A stretch of DNA of 64,000 nucleotides, from positions 1,221,501 to 1,285,500 of the forward strand of contig JAYKKM010000005.1 of NCBI GenBank assembly GCA_035772405.1, given 5' to 3'. Of this stretch, positions 1 through 11,500 are shown in pieces. This stretch comes from Chrysogorgia sp. JL179-B06. Taxonomy: Eukaryota > Cnidaria > Anthozoa > Scleralcyonacea > Chrysogorgiidae. The position numbers and the translations under genes were made by a program. Below the pieces are notes generated by a model, which was given only the letters and a program-made list of their open reading frames with translations, was not told where the DNA came from and made no database searches. Position 1 is the stretch's first letter. Each line of letters begins with the position of its first letter.

Positions 1-9
1 AGCCGAATT

Positions 10-546
10 TAAAACCCCGTTTACACGGAGCCAAATTATCGGGATTGCGATCGGGATCGAGAGCTATCGCGATCGCAATCCCGATAATTTTTGTCGTGTA
101 AACACGCGATCGTGATCGCGATAAATTTAATCCAGTTCTGGAGGTGGTTTGCGATCGCGATCGGTGGGCTATCGCGATCGAAAATAGCCGAGTAAACAGT
201 TAAGGGATTGCGATACGAATAAACACGCGTGGGAATAAACTGGAGGTTTCCAAACAGAAACAAAATCATCTCCAGCATGCATAGCACGATTCTTTCGTGC
301 TCTAAACGTCGCAATGTTCTCCAACCATTGCCAAACATGCTCCGCCATTTTATTTGTAGCCTGCACAGATTGAGAGGGCAAAAGAGCAGTACTTCCCGAA
401 CATGAGGGCAGCAACTCGGGCTTTCGAGAACGATCCGAATTGGGATAGTTGTCCGTGTAAACACAACGTAAAATAGGGATTGCGATCGCGATACATCAAT
501 CGCGATCGTAATCCTGTAATGTTATTGCCGTGTAAACGGAGTTTAA
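10..546. mobile_element. Non-autonomous inverted-repeat element (Harbinger-like)
   Basis: A 531-bp element (13-543) with imperfect terminal inverted repeats: AACCCCGTTTACACGG on the left and the complement of AACTCCGTTTACACGG on the right. It is flanked by TAA at 10-12 and 544-546, which suits the 3-bp target duplication of PIF/Harbinger elements. The interior is dense in CGATCGCGATCG-type self-complementary words and encodes nothing recognisable. The family is tentative because typical Harbinger ends start with G. Confidence 0.65.
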
Positions 547-776
547 GACTCGTGCTACCACAGCAGCCCGAGTAATAACTAATTAACTTATGTTCACTAT
601 TAGCATATGTTTTATACTTCAATGCTTTTTTCAGACGCTCTATACACTTCAATGCTTTTTAACAAAGGTCTGGTTGTCAACAGAACAATGAAACAGGGCA
701 GGACATTTAATAGTTTCAGAACGCTCTCGAATACCGTTGTTATAATAAGTGGAAGGCCAAGCAGTTTGAAATCGCC
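547..776 (+). other. Duplicated 5' flank of transporter copy 1
   Basis: This stretch matches the sequence upstream of the second transporter (about 15308-15451), including the run ending in GGAAGGCCAAGCAGTT just before the start codon. It also contains a partly duplicated block around ACTTCAATGCTTTTT that is single in the other copy. It probably holds the promoter and 5' untranslated region. No TATA box or other site can be defended. Confidence 0.6.
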
Positions 777-2267
777 ATGGATTCAATAAAATCCAAACTT
801 CAATCGTTCATTCACTCCATGCCAGGATTTGGACTCTTCAATAAGGAAGCAACCATAGCCGACATTAATAAATATCAAAGGCTCAAAAGCCAAGAGAGCA
901 AGGAAGATGAATATCATCAGAGCGTGGTCACAATCGACGATATTCTTGACGAGATTGGCTTGGGATTTTTCCATATTAAGCTATTTCTCTTACTTGGCTG
1001 CTTATTCTTGCTGGTTTCGTTGGAAATTTCAGTGTTGTCTATCATCTCCCCAGTGCTCAAATACGAATGGAAACTCTCAAAGTGGCACGAAGCGCTGATA
1101 CCTGTCACAACAACATGTGGTATGACCATCGGAGCTTCGTTCTGGGGATGGGTCAGTGACCAGTATGGCAGAAAACCCGCCCTTGTCGGAAGCATATCTT
1201 CCATACTTGGCTTTGGTTTCGCGAGTTCTTTCGCTTTGAATTACTATTGGATTTTAGTGTTCCTATTCTTCACGGGAATTGGTCTTGCATTAGAAACGCA
1301 AGTTATAACAATGATCGAAGAATTTTTCCCTAGAGAAAACAGAACAAAATTTTCGCTCTCAGCCTGTGTGTTTTGGACCGTGGGGTTTTTGATATCAGCA
1401 ATTGCTAATACACAGCAAAGCTTCGTGGGATATCGTGGATTATTATTTTTGGTGTGTATTCCAGCAGCCATGTTTCTCGCTGGAACAGCATTAGTGCCAG
1501 AGTCGCCACGATTTTGCCTTGCATCCGGGAATGACGAGAAAGCTATGCAGATTTTAGAGCGAATCGCTCCAGCCAATAAAGTCTCAATGTTTCGTAAATG
1601 GCAACTGTACAAGAATGTGCAGGACATGACTAATGAGAAAAGAGGAAATGTCTTTGACTTATTTCGTCACGACCAAGGGAATACAACTTGTTTTCTTTGG
1701 CTTATTTGGTTTTTCTCTCTCATGAGTTATTACTTCACAGTATTCTTAGCAACAGAGGTCGCTACCGACAATAAGATTACCTTCGTGTCCAAGCAGAAAG
1801 ATGTGGCGAAGGATAATTACTATGGTAATTTTACAACGTTGGCGTGGATGAGTTTGCCAGAAATATGTTTAGTCCTATTGACTACGCTCGCAAGTCATTT
1901 CGTTAGGGACAAAACCTTAATTGTTTTTGATACTTTGGTGTCTATTACATTGCAAATAGTTGTACTGATCATTGGATTCAAACATAAGACCGTGGTACTG
2001 GTACTTGTAACACTGTCAAGAGGTATCCTGTTGTGCCAGTCAACGTTAATATTTATATACACCAGTGAAGTGTATCCAACTTCAAGAAGAGGAATAGGTA
2101 TGGGAATCGCCTACTCCATAAGCCGAATAGGAATGATCATCGGGCCATTTGTCGCTCAAACACTGAGCTTCTTTCAAGGCACGATACTCAATTGTATTTC
2201 ATTGTTGTTATCCTTAATGGCGACTCTTTGTTTGCCGTCACATAGCATAGTTCAAACGTTGGAGTAG
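777..2267 (+). CDS. SV2/SVOP-like major facilitator transporter, copy 1
   Basis: A 496-residue intronless gene for a 12-helix membrane transporter. A cytosolic N-terminal tail of about 65 residues precedes the first membrane segment. Residues 124-134 (GWVSDQYGRKP) are the MFS loop 2-3 signature, 241-246 (PESPRF) the mid-protein motif, and the late EVYPTSRRGIGMG segment is typical of the SV2/SVOP/organic-ion branch. The start lies in a good context (GCCATGG) and the frame is open to a TAG at 2265-2267. The length is slightly shorter than vertebrate SVOP (about 550). A near-identical paralogue lies 13 kb downstream, and the similarity stops about 12 bp after the stop codon. The substrate cannot be inferred. 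Absence of introns may mean an ancestral retrocopy. Confidence 0.9.
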   Translation: MDSIKSKLQSFIHSMPGFGLFNKEATIADINKYQRLKSQESKEDEYHQSVVTIDDILDEIGLGFFHIKLFLLLGCLFLLVSLEISVLSIISPVLKYEWKLSKWHEALIPVTTTCGMTIGASFWGWVSDQYGRKPALVGSISSILGFGFASSFALNYYWILVFLFFTGIGLALETQVITMIEEFFPRENRTKFSLSACVFWTVGFLISAIANTQQSFVGYRGLLFLVCIPAAMFLAGTALVPESPRFCLASGNDEKAMQILERIAPANKVSMFRKWQLYKNVQDMTNEKRGNVFDLFRHDQGNTTCFLWLIWFFSLMSYYFTVFLATEVATDNKITFVSKQKDVAKDNYYGNFTTLAWMSLPEICLVLLTTLASHFVRDKTLIVFDTLVSITLQIVVLIIGFKHKTVVLVLVTLSRGILLCQSTLIFIYTSEVYPTSRRGIGMGIAYSISRIGMIIGPFVAQTLSFFQGTILNCISLLLSLMATLCLPSHSIVQTLE

Positions 2268-2415
2268 AACAAACAACGAAGTATATTAACAAACAGATAA
2301 TTAATGCAATCATTTTCAAGTTCTAGTCAGTTAAAAATGTTCAGTCATTTTCATGTATTATTGCGGATATTATAGTTGATAGTTGTGTATAATGCAGTCA
2401 CGTCTATTCATCAAA

Positions 2416-3460
2416 TCAATGGACTCCCTGGTACGGCGCCAATGGCGCCCTGTGGTACGGACACCCTGTGGTACGGTTGTTTATCATTATGATTAATGAT
2501 TTAAATATTGGAGAACCGTATGTTTGGAAATATGTAGACGATATGACAGCATCCGAAATAGTTCTCAAGGATAATATTAGTAACGCACAGAATATAGCAG
2601 ACACGTAATTCAGTGGTCTCGTAAAATAATCCACTTAAATCCTTGTAAATGTAAATAACTAAGAATCTCCTTCGCTAAGCAACCAGCAGTTTTTTATCCA
2701 ATAGTTGTTAATGGCAGAGAGTTAGTTTGTCAAATGTCAAGTTGTTGGGTCTTACCATTAGTGATAACATAACCTGGAATGCCTATACATAGATGAGGTT
2801 GTAAAGAAAGCTAGCAAGAGATTGTATTTTCTGGTACAATTAAGGCGGGCTAAGGTGCCACCTGAGGATTTAGCGTTGTTTTATGTGTCATGTATTAGAT
2901 CAGTTGTAGATTATGCGATGCCAGCGTTTTATCACTCTCTTCCGCAGTACAGAGAAAAGGGCCATATCTATTATAATGTCAGGCATATAGATTATCATAC
3001 TGCTCTTGAAAAATTAAATGTTAAACCCATGAAGGATCATCATGAACACTATGTGACAAACTGTTTCAGTCAGTGGTATCAGATCCAAACCATAAAATCA
3101 ATAATTTATTACCAACAAGGCATAAACCTAATTATAATCTAAGAAATGAACGAAACTTCAATGTCCCACGAGCTAACGCCAACAGAACAATCAACTATTT
3201 TATCTTCGCTATGTGCGATTAAGGAAACGTTCGTTTTATTTAAATTGGCTATACTTGTCAATTTTTTTAATGTTTGTATATAGTTTAAAATAGTTTTAAA
3301 ATCTTACCTTATAGTTACAGTGTTACACTCTTAAATTCACCTGTTTTATATTATAATGTAGCATAGTCTTATAGATATAATTTACTATGAATATTTGAAT
3401 GTGTTTCAGCCTTATGGCTGCGATGTAATCTTAATAAACAATCTATCTAGATAGATAATA
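2416..3460 (+). mobile_element. LINE relic: reverse transcriptase C-terminal half
   Basis: Broken frames encode recognisable Jockey/CR1-type reverse transcriptase pieces: the palm with the YVDD box (KYVDDMTASEIV, about 2517-2555), the connection region, and the thumb segment around 2800-2960 (SCIRSVVDYAMPAF). A C-terminal tail follows to about 3225. Stops and frameshifts are frequent. The 3' end is marked by AATAAA and short ATCTATCTAG-type repeats at 3432-3458. The element is 5'-truncated and dead. Confidence 0.8.
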
Positions 3461-3489
3461 TTTTGAAAACAATACATTTCTAAAGATCT

Positions 3490-4430
3490 GAATATGTAAA
3501 TCGTTCAAAAATTTGCATAGCATGACCAGTTGCTATGGCCAACTTCGCTACTGGTCCTTTTAGAGCAGTTCATCAAATTTGTTGATGATTTTCGTCCTGC
3601 TGTGAAGTTCACGTGGGAAATCAGCGAGACCTGTGTGTCGTTCCTTGATATTTTACTAAATTTCGATTGATGGTGATTCGCTGAGAACGTCTCCCATAGT
3701 TATCTTCTATTTCATCCTCTCATCCCAACCACACTAAGCAATCCATCCCTTACTCTCAATTATTGCGTCTTCGCCGCTTATGTAGCGACGACCAAGATTT
3801 TCAAGCCAAAGCAATGGAAATGAGATATTTTTTGTTCAACGTGGTTATTTGGAACAAGTTTCAAACAACAAAATTCCTTTAGTTCTAACATTTCATCCTT
3901 TCAATTTAAAGTTAAAAATATTATCAATCGGAATTTTCACTTTTTACAAAATGATCCTGAGACGTCAGCCATTTTCACCGATAACCCTTTGGTATCTTTT
4001 CGCCGTAATAAAAACATTCGTGACTCCTTAGTACAGTGTCATTAAACAAAATACCTCGGCACCAGCGGGAACATTTTCTTGCGGCCGTTCCCGCTGCAAC
4101 ACATGCCTTTCCTCAATCCCACTACAGTTATTACTGCCCTCAAATTCAACAACACAATCCGTCATACTTTTTCATGCACGTCCACCAACATCATAAATCT
4201 ACATCGGTGAAACAGGGCGACGTCTTTCAGACAGGTTTGCTGAACATCTTCGTTCCGTGAGGAACAATGATGTTGACAAACCTGTAGCCCGCCATTTCAA
4301 CAGCTCTAACCATTTGGTTTCAGACATGAAAGTCTGTGCCATCCTTCCCATCTCAGGTGGTAACGATTACCGCAAACGGCACCACACATCCTCTTGGTCT
4401 TAACGAACGTTTTTCTTTTATTTAATTTCC
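3490..4430 (+). mobile_element. Penelope-like element relic (RT C-terminus and GIY-YIG endonuclease)
   Basis: Translated in shifting frames, 3555-3660 gives FTWEISETCVSFLDI, a hallmark of Penelope-type reverse transcriptase. A degenerate linker follows, then an endonuclease segment with YIGETGRRLSDRF at about 4197-4235, and the family C-terminal ending GLNERFSFI with its stop near 4425. Several frameshifts and stops are present. The GIY half of the nuclease motif is not legible. The 3' flank to about 4740 holds CTCGAAACGTC, typical of Penelope pseudo-LTRs. Confidence 0.8.
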
Positions 4431-5216
4431 TACATGTTTTTTGTTATTTTAGTTTTCTTGTAACTTTTTTATTATTAGCTTATGCACTTTCATTCCTTTT
4501 CAAATTTTTGTTTCTTACTGCAGCCCTTAATATTTGACCTGTCATTTCTCCCTCCCCCTCAGTCTGTTTGTTGATCGACTGTAAAAATAGCAAATGATTT
4601 AACTTTTCGCATCTCATTAATTATTAGTTTGATTGGCTAGTTTCTACTTGTGACACCCTTTTGGCATATATATATAAGCCCTATTTATTTTATTTCATCT
4701 CGTCTTACTCTGATGTCTTACGCTCGAAACGTCAGTATTTCGTCACTAAATCCTTGGCAGTTTACCACCTTTTCACTTTGCTATATATTCAAAATAAACA
4801 CTGTCTACGCAGCACTCTACCTTTTTAACAGGTTGTATCTGATCTAAAAAGTTTAAAAACTAAATTTTCGATCACTGTCTGCGATCTTCTTTATTGGCCA
4901 GTTCTAAAACTCGATTAATTCAGCTAGAGTCTAATTTATTCATCTAAATCCACATGTTAAGAAATTTCCTCGTCTTTAAATTTTACCGCAAATAATAAAT
5001 ATAAGGGCTTTGGTTAATTGTCAAGAACTGCATTCGATATATACTTGTTCCTCATGATATTTATATGAGATAATCATTGCTGTATTATGAATTAGTTGCT
5101 TTTAGGATGCATGAACAAGTCTGCAGAGCGTTGCATATTTCATATTCATTTCATTATCACATCAACAGAGTAAACAAAGACAAATTACCTAATTTATCAT
5201 AAATTATCATATCAAA
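4431..5216. other. Penelope 3' region, then unassigned AT-rich DNA
   Basis: The first 400 bases look like a Penelope pseudo-LTR tail (CTCGAAACGTC near 4726, AATAAA near 4793, CTACGCAGCACTCTACC near 4805). From 4860 to 5216 the sequence is AT-rich and I see no gene or clear repeat. Confidence 0.4.
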
Positions 5217-5297
5217 ACACCCAGATATTCTGGGTGTCATGTGACCAGCCGATCCCAGGGCCATTTTCGCCAACCTTCCTGGGAACGAGGTTGACTC
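5217..5297. repeat. Short palindrome and isolated transposon end
   Basis: A perfect hairpin (ACACCCAGA, TAT, TCTGGGTGT) lies at 5219-5239. It is followed by CCTGGGAACGAGGTTG at 5279-5294, which matches the terminal repeat of the element at 47349-48433. Only this one end is visible, so it is probably a remnant. Confidence 0.45.
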
Positions 5298-5753
5298 TCG
5301 AAAAATGAATTATATATTATTATTCAAATATTCAGAAATATATTGTTTTCAAAATATGCAGATGATTATAGTTTAGTATAGCATGACCACATGCTATGGC
5401 CAGCCGCCAGCTTCGCTACTGATACTGATAGCTCAGAGACCCAGGAGACCCCCCTTTGGATGATAACACTTCATTGCTTCAAAACGCTTGCTTGTTGGAA
5501 ACAGCAAGGATTTTAAGAAAGACCCTAGACACCTGAGGCTATAGGCTATAGCTTGATGTTTAGATTACGGGAACCACGAAAGAAACGTGTGAATTGTTAC
5601 AATAATAATAATAATTAATAATTACTAACATAATATAAAGATGTGTATATATATATGCATCATATATTTAACAAATATATTCCATTTTGCCGCATACATT
5701 CCGCTGGAAAAATCTGGTCACACTGCCTTGAGCATTCATGCGTGAAGTTCAAA
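5298..5753. other. Unassigned AT-rich DNA with a short dispersed repeat
   Basis: The segment near 5376-5430 (TAGCATGACCA ... GCTATGGCCA ... CTTCGCTACTG) resembles 3517-3560, next to the Penelope relic, so it is a dispersed repeat. No coding sequence is recognised. Confidence 0.35.
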
Positions 5754-6075
5754 TCAAAACTTGAATGTTGAATCGTCGTGACATTCTTGCATGTCGAACG
5801 AAAAACTTGAATGTGGAATGGCAAACTTGAATACTGAATCGTGACATTGCCGAATTTACAATCTCTCAAGTAAAATTACAATATTGCATGTCGAATAAAA
5901 AACTTGAATGTTGAATCATAAACTTGCATGTCGAATGAAAAACTTGAACGTTGAATCAAAAACTTGCATGTCGAATGAAAAACTTGAATGTTGAATTATA
6001 AACTTGCAGTGTCGAATGAAAAACTTGAATGTTGAATTATAAACTTGCATGTCGAATGAAAAACTTGAATTTTGG
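5754..6075. repeat. Degenerate minisatellite, unit about 40 bp
   Basis: Successive copies alternate AAACTTGCATGTCGAATG with AAAACTTGAATGTTGAAT, so each 40-bp unit consists of two related halves of about 20 bp. The 3' copies are regular and the 5' copies more diverged. The TTGAAT core recurs in the neighbouring array. Confidence 0.8.
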
Positions 6076-6229
6076 CGGGGATCTTTCATTATGATTAGAT
6101 GAGTCCTCTTGTAAAATTTCCTCAGTCCTGAGTAAAACATTCTCAAAGAAACTTTTAATTTCCAAATCCTCTTGTAATAAACCTGTCTGCTCTGCCATTT
6201 TGTTTAACCGAGCTTATACCCAGTCCCCA

Positions 6230-6709
6230 TTATTTTGAATTGAATGAATATAAATATTGAATTGAATGAATATAAATATTGAATTGAATAAATATAGGAT
6301 ATTGAATTGAATGCATTTTGAGGTATTGAATTGAATAAATATAGACATTGAATTGAATTAATATAGATATTGAATTGAATACATTTTGAGGTATTGAATT
6401 GAATAAATATAGACATTGAATTGAATAAATATAGATATTGAATTGAATAAATATAGGATATTGAATTGAATGCATTTTGAGGTATTGAATTGAATAAATA
6501 TAGACATTGAATTGAATGAATATAGATATTGAATTGAATACATTTTGAGGTATTGAATTGAATAAATATAGACATTGAATTGAATAAATATAGACATTGA
6601 ATTGAATAAATATAGACATTGAATTGAATAAATATAGGATATTGAATTGAATAAATATAGACATTGAATTGAATAAATATAGACATTGAATTGAATAAAT
6701 ATAGTATAT
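6230..6709. repeat. Minisatellite, left half (22-bp unit)
   Basis: About 20 tandem copies of ATTGAATTGAATAAATATAG plus a 2-base tail. Some copies carry a longer variant containing ATACATTTTGAGGT. Long open frames on the minus strand (repeated SIQYLYLFN) are artefacts of the repeat. The same array resumes at 7554, so it was once continuous. Confidence 0.9.
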
Positions 6710-6717
6710 TGAATTGA

Positions 6718-7553
6718 CAGGGCCGTCGCGAAGCGGTTTAAGCAGGGGGGTGTGAGCATAACATTTGCCGACAAAAGGGCGTGGCAAATGGGTGTGGCTA
6801 TTTCAAGTTAACTAAACATTACACATACTTTTTGAAACTGCATGATATATATTTACGTTGTCGAGGATTTTGTTGGACAACGCCTTAATTCATATTAAGA
6901 ATAACATGTTCCCGTGTTTTAACTCGGTACTATGTCAACACTTTATGTATATTAAGTAAAGGTAAAGTGCAGTTAAATTTGGCAATCACTAATTTACCGT
7001 GATACAGTAAATGAGGATCGCACAGTAAAAGTGATTTTAATTTAATTTGAAATATCGTAAGTAACTGCATGAAAAGAAGCACTAACGAAAATCACACTTT
7101 TTGCGAGGATCGAAAATATTCTTCTATAGTCGTCTCCAACTGTCACTCTCCTTTGAATTAAACAAGTCTTTTCGCTTAGCGTTTCGATAAAACTGCAATG
7201 AAGGTTTTATTAGTGTTATTTCCGGCTATCATAGCCGACCGTAGGTCCGTTACAGACCTCAAGTTAAATTTATCTGAATGGTACTACAGCCTACAGGTTC
7301 GCTCAACTAAACGTAATTCTTCGTGTTTTAAGTTCCACCCATTTAGCTGCAATGGCGTCCATGTTAATGGCATTTGTAATATCTTTCTCGCAAGAGATCA
7401 ACATTAGCGATTCCAATCGTTGTTCCTTCATTGTCGTTCTTAGGTATGTCTTGATTAGCTTCAGCCTGCTGAATGTTTCAGCCTGCTGAATCCTTCATTT
7501 GCCGACAACCTGTTTTCAGGGGGGTGTCACACCCCCCAATCGCTACGGCCCTG
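6718..7553. mobile_element. Non-autonomous hAT element inside the minisatellite
   Basis: An 836-bp unique segment bounded by CAGGGCCGTCGCG and the complement of CAGGGCCGTAGCG. TGAATTGA flanks it at 6710-6717 and 7554-7561, consistent with the 8-bp hAT target duplication, although that word also occurs in the array unit. Subterminal runs GGGGGGTGT and ACACCCCCC are shared in style with the hAT element at 26322. No transposase is encoded. Confidence 0.8.
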
Positions 7554-8020
7554 TGAATTGAATACATTTTGAGGTATTGAATTGAATAAATATAGACATT
7601 GAATTGACTAAATATAGACATTGAATTGAATGAATATAGACATTGAATTGAATGAATATAGATATTGAATTGAATGAATATAGATATCGAATTGAATAAA
7701 TGTAGGATATTGAATTGAATAAATATAGACATTGAATTGAATAAATATAGACATTGAATTGAATAACTGTAGACATTGAATTGAATAAATATAGACATTG
7801 AATTGAATAAATATAGGATATTGAATTGAATACATTTTGAGGTATTGAATTGAATAAATATAGATATTGAATTGAATAAATATAGGATATTGAATTGAAT
7901 ACATTTTGAGGTATTGAATTGAATAAATATAGACATTGAATTGAATGAATATAAATATTGAATTGAATAAATATAGATATTAAATTGAATAAATATATTA
8001 TTAAATTGAATGAATTGTGT
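7554..8020. repeat. Minisatellite, right half
   Basis: Continuation of the 22-bp ATTGAATTGAATAAATATAG array with the same long variants. Copies decay towards 8020, where the sequence passes into TTGTGTTTATTGAATATTG. That resembles the reverse complement of a LINE 3' end (AATAAACACAA). Confidence 0.88.
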
Positions 8021-8559
8021 TTATTGAATATTGCTACAAATGGGCAGGCATACGACACACATCCAAACAAACAAACAAACGCAAAATTTAACAAATCGAG
8101 ATATGGTCAGCTATACATAGCTCGGTAAAAGGACTGGGCACGAGTAAACGCAAGAGGCATGCTGCCTCCCTAGGGGAGGCAGAGGGAGGCAGCAATAATA
8201 TCACGAACATGTAGCTCCTAACAGAAACAAATTTGGTCATGGTTACTGTCTCCAAGTGCATGTACGTCATCATGTGATTGTGGCTCAGTGTCATGTAGAA
8301 CAAAACAAGCATAAACCACTTCTGGGACATTTTTTTAAGCTAAACTTCTCGTCCAGTATTTACCATTGCATTTTAAGTCAACCAAAATGCTCGTTCTATT
8401 GTATTTCTTGCACTTCTCAACAGAATGTTGAATACAATTATATTCTGTCGTTGGTGGTGCTTGCAAATTCTTTCATGTAGTATGGCAAGTGCCATGAACA
8501 ATGGGTATGCAGCCTTATATCAACGTTCATAAAAATCCCTATATTGATTTTATAGCACC
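8021..8559. other. Possible minus-strand LINE 3' end, otherwise unassigned
   Basis: A (CAAA)n-like stretch lies at 8068-8083. A hairpin lies near 8160-8196 (GCTGCCTCCCT pairing with AGGGAGGCAGC). No protein family is recognised on either strand. Confidence 0.3.
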
Positions 8560-11500
8560 GGAAGTCATGCGGTTTTCCAGTGGTTGTCATATTGCTATAT
8601 GGACTATATCTATATTTAGATGTTTTTATCACTAATGCCCCCCTTGACTTTGGAAAGGTGAGGTGCGTCAAGTCGCTGGTTCAAACAGACCATAAAAGTG
8701 TGATCATAGAGCCCAAATCTAAACCACCAACTAAAAGGAGATGGGTTGAGCTTCGAGATACTAGGGCTAATTGCAAATTATCTATGCTTAGTTATCTCAG
8801 AGGAATTGATTGGAACTCTGTGTTTTATAATAATAACCTGGCATCCGTTGTTGCGGATTTTTACACTATTATTATACCCGCCTTCGATGCTTTCTTCCCT
8901 AAACGGCGTGTAAAGGTTTCTTCCAACGATCCTGTGTTTATTTCACCGCTAGTTAAATTATTACTGAAGAAGAGGAGTCGGTTTATTCGGAGGGGCATGA
9001 TTGCCGATGCCGATTCACTTCAATATAGAATTGATGAACTAATTCGCGCAAACCAAATCAACGCAGTTAAATCCCGAAATGATAAGTACGGCAAGTCTTC
9101 AAAGAAGTGGTGGCAGACAGTTAACACTTTGACGGGAAGAGAATCCAGGGATGTTTCACTTAGTTCTCTGTTCTCCCTAGAGGATATAAATAAGTACTTC
9201 AGGGATATAAATACTCATGGCCAACTATTCCGGTCATGGCGCGCCAGCGATACATCAGCGGTTTTCGCTTTGAAACTGCAAATCGAGCATGGCGTCTGGC
9301 CAGCGCAAAAGGAGCAAAACGCAAGGAGTTTATTATCTTCAACTTCACAATTTTTCGTCCGTTGTGTTATACGGTGATGGTGGTAATAAAAGGCGAAAAA
9401 CATATCTAGAACATTATCCCCCTTTCCATCTTCACTCCTTCATCGATAAGCGTATTATTGACACACACTAAAATGTAATCTATGTTATCGAAATCGCCAA
9501 TCGGCAAATCCTACAACTGGAAGATGACTATAATATCAAGAACTAAGCCTCAAGAATCCTCCAGTATAAAGATAAGCATGTAGTATAAACCAACCACTGG
9601 TCATCAACCAATATTACTCAGTAAACATTTCATTGAACATATTGTTTCATACTGGATATTCTCCTAGACACCTAATATGATAGTCATTTCTTCTATTATC
9701 ACACCAACCATTCCGTAATCTTTCCTCCAGTGTTCTAAAATTCTGTTGTTCGTCTATCTTCTCAACATACTGATAAAGATACGATTCATATTATGCAGAT
9801 TTCAATTTGGGCGCAATATCATTAAAATTATTTGCGCCATAATTTTACCGGAAGTAAAATACTCATAGGTTTAACTGCTGATCAAGCGGACTGCTTAGCA
9901 GCTATCCTAAATATCACGTGTCATAACATAGAGCACATTCTAGCGATCAAATCGGTACAAAATATGTGTCGGATTTTCTGTGCGAAAATGAGGATGGAGC
10001 AAGCGTATTTTCATGAACCGGAAATCACTATGAAGGATAGGGCACTGCATTGGTATTTAGTTTGTATTTCTAAACTTTAGTTCTTTTCAAACGAAGAAAC
10101 GCAAACTATATTTTTAGCGTTGGAGCTTATAAATTTCAGGCATGAACTATAATAGTATATACTATGGTGATTCAGTCCGGCAAATTAACAAATCGTTATC
10201 GGTTTAGAGTTATGATGGACTAATGTTTCTACTTTTGCGTAATTTAGCCAATTTTACAAGGAATTGCGTTAAGTCTAGGTCGCTTAAGAGCCAATATTGA
10301 AACGCAAGCTATTTTTCAAACATTAGGCCAGAATATCTATGAGATTCTGTTGACTTGACGTGTTAGAATAACCTGCCGGTCCGGCAAATTGAGAATATGT
10401 ATTATTTTCGTTTATATTTGCGAAAATTTTATGTGTCTCTATATATTTCATAGTAAAATGTGTGGCCATTTTGAGAGTTGTTTATGTTAGAAACCGCTTA
10501 TGAATCGCTGGCGCATGGCCGAAAAAGTTGCGCATGTGATACTAACTACGTCACCCCTACGCCAGTCGTTATTCCTGAGGGAACTAGAATTCCGCATATT
10601 GATGAGCATACCACCATTAGGTTCCTCTCGAATGTGAAGAAAACCGCGCCTGGTCCGGATCAGCTATTACATTGGTTTTGGAGAGAATGCGCCATTGAAT
10701 TGTCCCCTGCAATAACTCATATATTTAATTTGTCAATGGAGTCCCAAGCAGTACCACAATTATGGAAGCTTGCAAATATTTTATCTCTCCCTAAAGAATC
10801 TCCTCTTACGTGTGTCAATCAGTTACGCCCGATTTCTTTGACTGATATTATTATTAGGATCTTCGAGCGGATTATTTACCAGCTAGAAGTCAAACCTGTA
10901 CTTAAATCAGTTATTGCTCCAGACCAATTTGCATACAAGGAAGGGTGCAATACGACACTATAGCATTACTTAAGAGGCAGCATATGTGGCTTAAATGGCT
11001 TGACAAAGAGGCTGATACAGTTAGGGTTTTTGCATTTGATTTTTCAAAAGCTTTTGATTCGGTGAATCACCTTATTCTTTTTAATAAGTTTAAAGAATTA
11101 CCCATCAATCCTTACATAATTAATTGGGTTCTCGATTTCCTCAGTGGGCGTCAACAGAGAGTTGTTGCAGATGGTCTAGAATCATCTTTTGTTTCTATCA
11201 ACAGAGGAGTACCTCAGGGGACCATACTAGGACCGGTCTTATTTTCGGTAATGCTAAATGATCTAAAGGCAGTGGATACCAATCGAGCTTTACTCGTAAA
11301 GTATGCGGATGATTTGACTCTCAGTTCTTGGGTCAGGGATGACAATGATGTCTCCCTTAGAGAAGTGCAGAATATTATAGATTGGGCCACTAGTAACCGT
11401 ATGACAATTAATGTTTCTAAAACTAAGGAATTGGTAGTACGTGGTAAAACCAGTAAACCTCAGCCTGAGATTACATGTAATATCGAGCAAGTATCTAATC

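Noticed and set aside
36..464. 142-codon minus-strand frame
   Set aside because: It lies entirely inside an inverted-repeat MITE and has no recognisable domain.
2057..2279. Possible exon-intron structure in the transporter genes
   Set aside because: Both copies are open from start to stop with no need for splicing, and no GT-AG interruption improves the family match.
6204..6787. Long minus-strand open frames rich in SIQYLYLFN, and similar ones at 7478-8094
   Set aside because: They are translations of the 22-bp minisatellite in several frames and have no gene-like composition.
6230..8020. CRISPR-like regular repeats
   Set aside because: There are no unique spacers of constant size; it is a eukaryotic minisatellite with variant units.
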